A stretch of 12,853 nucleotides of DNA from Gammaproteobacteria bacterium (GTDB taxonomy: Bacteria > Pseudomonadota > Gammaproteobacteria > Granulosicoccales > Granulosicoccaceae): positions 1 through 12,853 of the forward strand of contig JAHQVR010000001.1 in NCBI GenBank assembly GCA_019634245.1, in the 5' to 3' direction. The notes under the pieces are model-generated. The model ran no database searches, was not told where the DNA came from, and was given only the letters and a program-made list of their open reading frames with translations. Numbering within the stretch: the stretch's first letter is position 1; every line of letters begins with the position of its first letter. Both the position numbers and the translations under genes were made by a program. Positions 1 through 5,063 of the stretch are shown here, piece by piece.

Positions 1-446
1 ACAACATTGGCGAACTCGGCGTTGAAAAAAATAGGGCAAACTATGGATCTGCACGTGCCTCACTAAACAACAGTGAGGATGAGATTGTCGACAAGATGCA
101 GCGGCGGTATGAAGGATTGGATACATTGCCTCAACCAATAACGAATGAACACTTTGGCCCAGTGATTGTATTCTGTGAGAACGGTGACATACGACTTACG
201 CCAAATAGTTTAGAGCTCTACGAAAATGAAAAGCGACGCGTGGTTCCATGTAATTATAATTTCGTCAGAGAATCTTTTTGTAACGCGCTGGTGGATACCG
301 TACGCCGTAACCAACCGCCTCCTCAAAACGGTCAATGGGGTTTGGCGTCACTAGAGATTTGTCACGCGATACTACACAGTGATAAATCCGGTGCAATGAT
401 CGCTTTGCAGCACCAGCAAACCAAGGCCCAGGCCACACAATTATGA
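1..446 (+). CDS. Gfo/Idh/MocA-family dehydrogenase, C-terminal part (dihydrodiol dehydrogenase-like)
   Basis: This is the 3' part of a gene that begins left of the window. The frame is open from base 3 (147 residues visible) and ends in TGA at 444-446. The end of the protein, with NGQWGLASLEICHAILHS followed by a short polar tail, matches the C-terminal helix of Gfo/Idh/MocA oxidoreductases, in particular phthalate 4,5-cis-dihydrodiol dehydrogenase-like members. These NAD(P)-dependent cytosolic enzymes would here aromatise a cis-dihydrodiol. The N-terminal Rossmann domain is outside the window, so cofactor motifs cannot be checked. The stop overlaps the ATG of the decarboxylase gene (ATGA at 443-446), which implies translational coupling and supports a phthalate-type role. 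LigC of the protocatechuate 4,5-cleavage pathway belongs to the same superfamily and is the main alternative. The family is fairly secure; the substrate is an inference from the neighbour. Confidence 0.72.
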   Translation, partial: NIGELGVEKNRANYGSARASLNNSEDEIVDKMQRRYEGLDTLPQPITNEHFGPVIVFCENGDIRLTPNSLELYENEKRRVVPCNYNFVRESFCNALVDTVRRNQPPPQNGQWGLASLEICHAILHSDKSGAMIALQHQQTKAQATQL

Positions 447-1429
447 CTGATTTGCGACTTTCATTGGCCATGGGAGACTATGACCGGACTCGTGCCATTT
501 TCGATGGCCGTGTAAAAATTGATGGGATTGATCCTGTATGCATGTTGCAGCCGCCAGAAGAGATGTTCTTCAGAGCGTTTCGACATCAAGCGTACGACAT
601 AAGTGAACTGTCGTTTAGTTCTTATTGTGTATCGCTTGCGAAGGGTGAACCCGATTATATTGCGATTCCAGTTTTTCTTAGCCGCGCCTTTCGTCACACC
701 TCCATCTATATACGCAACGATTGCGGTATCAATAAGCCTGAAGATTTAAAAGGTAAGCGTATAGGTATTGCCGAGTATCAGCTCACTGCCAATGTTTGGG
801 CCAGGGCGATTTTGCAAGACTATGGGATAAGCGCATCAGACATTCTGTGGGTGCGTGGCGGGATGGACAAACCTGGGCGCCCAGAAAAAATGAAACTCGA
901 GTTACCCGCCGAAATACAAATTGAATCCGCGCCAGAGGGAGCAACCCTGAACGGTATGCTCTCTTCTGGGGAGATCGATGGTTTCATTGGACCGCGATGG
1001 CCGCGTTGTTATCATGAAGGGCACCCCCAGGTCACGCGGTTGTTTGCAGACAGTATGCGAGACGCCATGGCATGGTTCGAGAGAACCCGGATTTTTCCAA
1101 TTATGCATGTTGTCGGTGTTAGACGATCTTTGGTCGCGGATCAGCCATGGATACCAGGAGCACTTTTTAAAGCGTTCATTCAGGCCAAAGACATTGCAAC
1201 CGAATTACTGGCCGACACCTCTGCAACTAAGGTGACAATGCCCTTTGTTGAAGATACGCTGCGAGAAGCTAACAAACTTGACGCCAATTTGTGGTCATAT
1301 GGACTTCAGGGTAACGAACACGTTCTAGAGACTTTTCTGGACGCACACCATACCCAAGGTCTCTGCCCAAGGAGAGTTACTCTGGCTGAATTGTTTCATC
1401 CATCAACATTGGAATCTTACAGCTTGTAA
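443..1429 (+). CDS. pht5: 4,5-dihydroxyphthalate decarboxylase-like protein
   Basis: This 328-residue protein is close to the usual length (about 330) of 4,5-dihydroxyphthalate decarboxylase, which converts 4,5-dihydroxyphthalate to protocatechuate and CO2. Family features seen are GDYDRTRA near residues 11-18, PPEEMFFRAFRHQ around 37-49, the AIPVFLSRAFRH segment, and PEDLKGKRIGIAEYQ near 98-112. The fold is that of type 2 periplasmic binding proteins (NMT1/THI5-like), so homologues are often annotated as ABC-transporter binding proteins. No signal peptide or lipobox is present here, which favours a cytosolic enzyme. The ATG overlaps the preceding stop by four bases and no strong Shine-Dalgarno is visible, so translation is probably coupled. 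The family call is strong; the exact substrate, phthalate-derived or another ortho-dihydroxy aromatic acid, is inferred. Confidence 0.82.
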   Translation: MTDLRLSLAMGDYDRTRAIFDGRVKIDGIDPVCMLQPPEEMFFRAFRHQAYDISELSFSSYCVSLAKGEPDYIAIPVFLSRAFRHTSIYIRNDCGINKPEDLKGKRIGIAEYQLTANVWARAILQDYGISASDILWVRGGMDKPGRPEKMKLELPAEIQIESAPEGATLNGMLSSGEIDGFIGPRWPRCYHEGHPQVTRLFADSMRDAMAWFERTRIFPIMHVVGVRRSLVADQPWIPGALFKAFIQAKDIATELLADTSATKVTMPFVEDTLREANKLDANLWSYGLQGNEHVLETFLDAHHTQGLCPRRVTLAELFHPSTLESYSL

Positions 1430-1495
1430 TTATTGGTAGAATTGACGCAAACCCGACATCCTGATTGCCTAAAGGCTGAATACGAGAATAGACTC

Positions 1496-2518
1496 ATGAT
1501 TATCGATTGTCACGGCCACTATACAACGGAACCTGAGCCATTGATGGCATTTCGTAAAGCCCAACTTGAGCACTATGAAAACTCATCTGCATCGAAACCG
1601 ATTCTTGGCAATATCAGTGATGATCAAATCCGCGAGAGCATAGAGAATAATCAGCTACGTGCACTTAAAGAACGCGGTGCCGATATGACCATATTCTCAC
1701 CGCGGGCGTCGGGCATGGCGCATCATATAGGTGACGAAGCAGTATCCAAACAGTGGACAGCTATCAACAACGATCTGATCCACCGCGTCACACAACTGTT
1801 CCCGGATAACTTTATTGGGGTTTGCCAGCTCCCACAATCGGTGGGCGTGCCGGTAGAGAATTCTATTAGTGAATTAGAGCGTTGTGTCAATGAGCTTGGG
1901 TTTGTGGGCTGCAACCTAAACCCAGATCCATCTGGCGGAAAATGGACTGGTCCACCACTGACCGATAAATCCTGGTACCCATTCTTTGAAAAAATGGTCG
2001 AACTTGAAGTCCCAGCAATGATCCACGTGTCGGGTTCGTGCAATCCGAATTTCCACGCTACCGGTGCACACTACATCAATGCCGACACCACCGCGTTCAT
2101 GCAATTTCTGCAAGGCGATTTATTTGCCGACTTCCCTGATCTAAAACTGATTATCCCTCACGGAGGCGGGGCAGTGCCGTATCACTGGGGACGCTACCGT
2201 GGTCTGGCAGATATGCTGAAAAAACCACCGCTAACCGAACACATAATGAAGAATGTGTACTTTGATACCTGTGTGTATCACCAGCCAGGAATCGACTTAC
2301 TGTTCCGCGTCATTGATGTAGAGAATATTCTTTTCGCTTCCGAAATGTTCGGAGCCGTTAAAGGCGTTGATCCGGAAACCGGACATAATTTTGATGATAC
2401 TAAACGATATATCGACAATCTTGATATCCCGGCAGCTGATAAAGCGAAGGTGTTTGAAGGCAACGCGCGCGTAGTGTATCCAAGGCTCGATCGCGCGCTT
2501 TCGGCAAAAGGCTTGTAG
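1496..2518 (+). CDS. ligJ: 4-oxalomesaconate hydratase (LigJ-type amidohydrolase)
   Basis: This is a metal-dependent amidohydrolase-superfamily hydratase that adds water to 4-oxalomesaconate to give 4-carboxy-4-hydroxy-2-oxoadipate in protocatechuate 4,5-cleavage (and gallate) catabolism. The N-terminus DCHGH supplies H6 and H8. Further likely metal or active-site residues are H177 in MIHVS, H222 in IPHGGGAVPYH and E283 in ASEMFGAV. FSPRASGMAHHIGD, NLNPDPSGG and FDTCVYHQPGIDLL are strongly LigJ-like. I chose the ATG at 1496, which gives 340 residues, the usual LigJ length, and places DCHGH at the extreme N-terminus; GAGA at 1484-1487 may be a weak ribosome site. An in-frame TTG at 1433 would add 21 residues with no family match and no ribosome site. 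It lies 66 bases after the decarboxylase and in the same orientation, presumably one operon. Confidence 0.9.
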   Translation: MIIDCHGHYTTEPEPLMAFRKAQLEHYENSSASKPILGNISDDQIRESIENNQLRALKERGADMTIFSPRASGMAHHIGDEAVSKQWTAINNDLIHRVTQLFPDNFIGVCQLPQSVGVPVENSISELERCVNELGFVGCNLNPDPSGGKWTGPPLTDKSWYPFFEKMVELEVPAMIHVSGSCNPNFHATGAHYINADTTAFMQFLQGDLFADFPDLKLIIPHGGGAVPYHWGRYRGLADMLKKPPLTEHIMKNVYFDTCVYHQPGIDLLFRVIDVENILFASEMFGAVKGVDPETGHNFDDTKRYIDNLDIPAADKAKVFEGNARVVYPRLDRALSAKGL

Positions 2519-2567
2519 AGCCCATCTGCGATTGTGCCACGGAACATCATTTAGCAAGATATTCACT

Positions 2568-2571
2568 GGAG
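2568..2571 (+). promoter_or_regulatory. Ribosome binding site supporting an ATT start
   Basis: GGAG sits seven bases upstream of the ATT at 2579. It is the only good Shine-Dalgarno match near the 5' end of this open frame and is the main sequence argument for initiation there and not at the downstream TTG at 2687. Confidence 0.4.
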
Positions 2572-2578
2572 ATTCGCG

Positions 2579-3004
2579 ATTTCAAGCAAAAAGCCGGGTG
2601 AGGTTCTTGTCAATATCACTGCCAGAGGAAAAGGTTACGGTGTTCCGTTTAAGGGATCGGTTGATCGTATCGCCGATCTTGAAGATTTGGTAGCAACGGC
2701 AAGTGGCATCGGTGAACTAGATCTACATAAAGGCCACTCGCCTATCCAATCGGTGCTTGAGGCTTTTCTTGGCATCAGCCACGAACAGATGCATGTCTAC
2801 ATGGAAAGAGACGGCTTAAACCTGGCTGGCACCTGCGAGGTATTGGGGATAGAGCCAGAAAATTTGATACAAACACTTACTAACAGCTTTGAGCCTTTTA
2901 TCGATCAAGGTGTGGCGAAGGGGTTGATCACGCAGGCAGATAAGCCTGAGTGGATTGATAGGGTGAAAACTCAATTTCGTAACCGCGTGTATTGGCGCGG
3001 ATAA
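2579..3004 (+). CDS. Unrecognised protein of about 141 residues, apparent ATT start
   Basis: I do not recognise this gene. The reading frame is open from 2555 to the TAA at 3002-3004 and reads as genuine protein from about 2579 (PGEVLVNITARGKGYGVPF near the start). There is no ATG, GTG or TTG in frame before a TTG at 2687. GGAG at 2568-2571 lies seven bases before an ATT at 2579, so I place the start there; the TTG would remove 36 conserved-looking residues. The middle has GHSPIQSVLEAFLGISHEQM and MERDGLNLAGTCEVLGIEPE, and the C-terminal part (LGIEPENLIQTLTNSFEPF then DQGVAKGLITQADKPEWIDR) resembles the small helical 'LG..x.LL..L....v..G.iT...a' pattern seen in various bacterial proteins. There is no signal peptide or membrane segment. 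It starts 60 bases after ligJ and is the last gene of the block. Role unknown, perhaps accessory to the pathway. Confidence 0.6.
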   Translation: MSSKKPGEVLVNITARGKGYGVPFKGSVDRIADLEDLVATASGIGELDLHKGHSPIQSVLEAFLGISHEQMHVYMERDGLNLAGTCEVLGIEPENLIQTLTNSFEPFIDQGVAKGLITQADKPEWIDRVKTQFRNRVYWRG

Positions 3005-3032
3005 TAGTTTCTGTATAACTGACGTGTCGCCG

Positions 3033-3078
3033 AAAAAGGGTAAAGATATTCCATGCTGCTATTGAATCAGCCCTTTTT
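3033..3078 (+). terminator. Possible terminator after the catabolic operon
   Basis: AAAAAGGG (3033-3040) can pair with CCCTTTTT (3071-3078), the latter ending in a five-T run. Inside the 30-base loop GAT-TC (with a two-base bulge) can pair with GAATC just before the right arm. It lies about 30 bases after the last gene of the operon. The G+C part of the stem is short, so this is only a plausible intrinsic terminator. Confidence 0.3.
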
Positions 3079-3140
3079 GCAACAGTATCAAAAGCGCTTA
3101 AATCTCGTATGAACCCAGATTCAAAATAATTCTGTATTTC

Positions 3141-3266
3141 TTAGCTAGCGGCAGTTACTTTAAGTTTCTCGATAAATGTATCTGCGGCCAGAATATGATC
3201 ATGCCAGTAAGATTGACACTTGGTGATAGTACCCACGCCTAATTCCAGGGAGAATGATGGAGGCAA
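3141..3266 (-). pseudogene. Short reverse-strand coding-like fragment, possible gene remnant
   Basis: On the reverse strand a 41-codon frame runs from TTG (complement of 3264-3266) to TAA (complement of 3141-3143), directly preceded by TGA. The last 34 or so residues (LGVGTITKCQSYWHDHILAA then DTFIEKLKVTAAS) read like the C-terminal end of a normal soluble protein, with an aromatic, histidine and acidic pattern. There is no upstream coding sequence to complete it, no ribosome site and no recognised family. It could be the tail of a decayed gene or chance. Confidence 0.2.
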
Positions 3267-3301
3267 TCATGTTTAGTTACATTAGAATGCTTGGTATGTG
3301 A
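3254..3301 (+). other. Mini-ORF (10-15 codons), possible leader peptide
   Basis: Two ATG codons (3254 and 3257) and a third at 3269 share a frame that ends in TGA at 3299-3301. AGGGAG at 3247-3252 precedes the first pair and GGAGG at 3259-3263 lies five bases before the third. The short peptide (MFSYIRMLGM from 3269) ends inside the dyad at 3290-3308. A translated leader is possible, but nothing else supports translation and no amino-acid run suggests attenuation. Confidence 0.2.
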
Positions 3302-3308
3302 TACCAAG
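3290..3308. promoter_or_regulatory. Perfect 8-bp inverted repeat, candidate operator
   Basis: CTTGGTATgtgATACCAAG is a perfect dyad with 8-bp arms and a three-base centre, about 80 bases before the lipoprotein ATG. The symmetry and size suit a dimeric regulator; TTGGTAT/ATACCAA half-sites are of the style used by some GntR-family proteins (inference). As RNA it would also form a tight hairpin, but no T-run follows, so termination is unlikely. Confidence 0.45.
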
Positions 3309-3373
3309 ATACATTCAGTTACGAGTCAACGTCTGAAAACCAGCTAAATTGTCCCTGAGTTCAAAGCGACATC

Positions 3374-3379
3374 AGGAGA
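3374..3379 (+). promoter_or_regulatory. Ribosome binding site fixing the lipoprotein start at 3388
   Basis: AGGAGA lies eight bases before the ATG at 3388. It decides against the in-frame TTG at 3349, which has no ribosome site and would put 13 charged residues ahead of the signal peptide. Confidence 0.75.
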
Positions 3380-3387
3380 CAGTCAAC

Positions 3388-4722
3388 ATGAGAAGCGGTA
3401 CTTCCTTTTCATTCTATTGTTTGGTAACCACCCTTTTTCTATTTACCCTTTCGGCTTGTTCTAACGACAGTACTGATGAAAACACGATTGAGCTTAGCGA
3501 TGCTGCACAAGCTGGGCGAGATAGCTTTGATCAATTGTTGGATTCGTTCATCGATGAAACTAACGTTATCAATACCATGGTCTATGTAAGTAACGGAGCG
3601 CTGTCTGGGTCGTATTCGGTAGCAAAAGGAGAGGCACAACCTGGAATCCCAATGAGTGCAGATCATCAATTTCATATCGCCAGTATGTCCAAACCATTCA
3701 CAGCGACACTGTTGTTGCAGCTTATTGAAGAAGGCTATTTCACTTTAGACTCTACCTTGTTTGAAGTGTTAGGCGATGCCACGATTGGCGAGCTCTTCCC
3801 AGGTTACGCATTCTTGAGAACAGATGCGGATGGAACGCCTGTAGCCAATATGACCATCGACGATTTACAGCGCTTTGGTGGCGAGTCCCAGGGCGGGTCT
3901 ATCACCATTAGACAATTAATGCAGCACTCACATGGAATGCCAGATGTTACGTTTGATGCCCCTAATGGACAAGAGTCGTTGGCAGGTACAACCATCTTAA
4001 AGTATGCGGGACAGATCAATCCAGACCCTGCGATCTACCCAGATCAATGGTCGGGTTTTCGGTTGCTGGAGTATTACCTTGCAAGCGGATTACCTCTCCA
4101 GTCTTTCTTTTCCCCTGGTATGGGTTATCACTATGGTGATACCGGTCCTGTCATAGCTGCGCTCATCATTGAACGTGCAACAGGGCTGTCTCTTGCAGAG
4201 GCGTATCGTGCACGTATATTTGATCCCCTGGAAATGAATGATACCTACTTACATCACTATGAAGAGCCAAGACAGTCACGCAGCTCTGGGCTATCTCATC
4301 GGTACTTTGATTTAACCAGGTTGTTACCGGGGGGTACCAACGTCGATGTAGATGCCGATGGATGGAATACCTCCATTGACTGGGCAGGGGGTGGACTCGT
4401 GTCAACCGCAGCAGACATAGAGCGGTTTTATCACGGATTATTTGATGGCAGTTTACTTCAGAACCCTTCTGTTATTGGTGCTTTGGAAAACCGTGTGTTG
4501 GCTGATGACGATACGCCTTATTACGGTTTGGGCTTCGGGTTGCAAGTCTCTTCTGCTAATGATGCAGTGCTGGCCTATGAGCATGGCGGTTTTTGGGGTT
4601 CATACATGATGTACATCCCTACTAGCGGAACAACCTTGACCTACACCGTGAATCAGGTCGAATTCCGACGTTTTGATGAACTGTATGAACGCGCTCGTGA
4701 GCTGCTTGTGACTTCGAATTAA
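3388..4722 (+). CDS. Serine beta-lactamase/esterase-family lipoprotein
   Basis: This 444-residue protein has a lipoprotein signal peptide (hydrophobic segment about 8-22, lipobox LSAC with lipidated Cys24), so it is predicted to be exported and membrane-anchored. The rest is a beta-lactamase-fold serine hydrolase (PF00144-type: class C enzymes, DD-peptidases, esterases). The SxxK motif is S99-M-S-K102 with the nucleophile at S99. The second motif is Y249-G-D251, where class C enzymes have YxN. The third is H399-G-G401 in place of KTG. WAGGGLVSTAADIERF around 332-347 is also typical. These variants fit the esterase/peptidase-like branch more than a true beta-lactamase, so resistance should not be inferred from it. 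The substrate is unknown. It stands alone between two spacers, and the dyad at 3290-3308 could control it. Confidence 0.85.
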   Translation: MRSGTSFSFYCLVTTLFLFTLSACSNDSTDENTIELSDAAQAGRDSFDQLLDSFIDETNVINTMVYVSNGALSGSYSVAKGEAQPGIPMSADHQFHIASMSKPFTATLLLQLIEEGYFTLDSTLFEVLGDATIGELFPGYAFLRTDADGTPVANMTIDDLQRFGGESQGGSITIRQLMQHSHGMPDVTFDAPNGQESLAGTTILKYAGQINPDPAIYPDQWSGFRLLEYYLASGLPLQSFFSPGMGYHYGDTGPVIAALIIERATGLSLAEAYRARIFDPLEMNDTYLHHYEEPRQSRSSGLSHRYFDLTRLLPGGTNVDVDADGWNTSIDWAGGGLVSTAADIERFYHGLFDGSLLQNPSVIGALENRVLADDDTPYYGLGFGLQVSSANDAVLAYEHGGFWGSYMMYIPTSGTTLTYTVNQVEFRRFDELYERARELLVTSN

Positions 4723-4783
4723 ATGGTTGGTGCTAATGATTAGGTAACGAGCCAAGTCCGAAAGCCTGTGTTAGCGTGCAAAC

Positions 4784-4800
4784 CCCTTCGTCGGGAAGGG
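4784..4800. repeat. Hairpin-forming inverted repeat after the lipoprotein gene
   Basis: CCCTTC (4784-4789) and GAAGGG (4795-4800) form a 6-bp stem with a five-base loop, about 60 bases after the lipoprotein stop. No T-run follows; the perfect palindrome CGTAATTACG abuts it. It may help end the transcript or be a protein site; either is a guess. Confidence 0.35.
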
Positions 4801-4858
4801 CGTAATTACGTATCCCAATGGCGTAGATGTTTAACTAATTGTTCTCACATTGATATAA

Positions 4859-4914
4859 CTATCTCTCGATCATAGTTGGTTCACATGATCATTGATTTTT
4901 ACGTTAGGAGATAG
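4859..4914. repeat. Nested inverted repeat in the BCCT upstream region
   Basis: An outer pair CTATCTC (4859-4865) and GAGATAG (4908-4914) encloses an inner pair GATCAT (4868-4873) and ATGATC (4885-4890). CATTGAT also occurs twice in direct orientation, at 4848-4854 and 4890-4896. The arrangement could be a two-part operator, a structured leader or a decayed element. A five-T run at 4896-4900 follows the inner hairpin, so weak termination is possible too. Confidence 0.35.
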
Positions 4915-5063
4915 CAATCGTTGATGGTAGGATGACTTCTAAGTTAAGCCTATGAGCTGCATTGCTGCAGGTAAAACTGTGCTTAATTAAAAATAGAAAA
5001 TAACAATAGAAGTTGCAATTTACTGCATCCAACACCCTAAAAGACACAGGTTAGGAGAGAGAC

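Larger units (their letters stand above)
3005..3387. other. Intergenic region between the catabolic operon and the lipoprotein gene
   Basis: This 383-base spacer has no full gene. It contains the possible terminator at 3033-3078, a reverse-strand coding-like fragment at 3141-3266, a mini-ORF with a good ribosome site at about 3254-3301, a perfect 8-bp dyad at 3290-3308, and the ribosome site of the following gene at 3374-3379. No convincing sigma-70 promoter was seen, though one must lie here if the lipoprotein gene is transcribed separately. Confidence 0.6.
4723..5063. other. Intergenic region rich in palindromes, upstream of the BCCT gene
   Basis: This 341-base spacer has no gene that I can support. 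It holds a hairpin at 4784-4800, the perfect palindrome CGTAATTACG at 4801-4810, a nested inverted repeat at 4859-4914 and a small CTGCA/TGCAG repeat at 4957-4970. An A+T-rich stretch at about 4983-5010 precedes the BCCT gene, but I see no clean -35/-10 pair. The ribosome site AGGAGAG is at 5053-5059. Confidence 0.6.

Noticed and set aside
443..1429. Reading the decarboxylase-like gene as a periplasmic substrate-binding protein of an ABC transporter.
   Set aside because: There is no signal peptide, no transporter genes adjoin it, and the motifs fit the dihydroxyphthalate decarboxylase branch of the fold.
1433..1495. TTG start for the LigJ-type hydratase, adding 21 residues.
   Set aside because: It has no ribosome site, and the family begins with the DCHGH-containing N-terminus encoded from 1496.
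4781..4810. An integron-type attC site or mobile-intron end at the hairpin and palindrome.
   Set aside because: The conserved core bases of attC sites and the intron domain V pattern are absent, and no integrase or reverse transcriptase is present.
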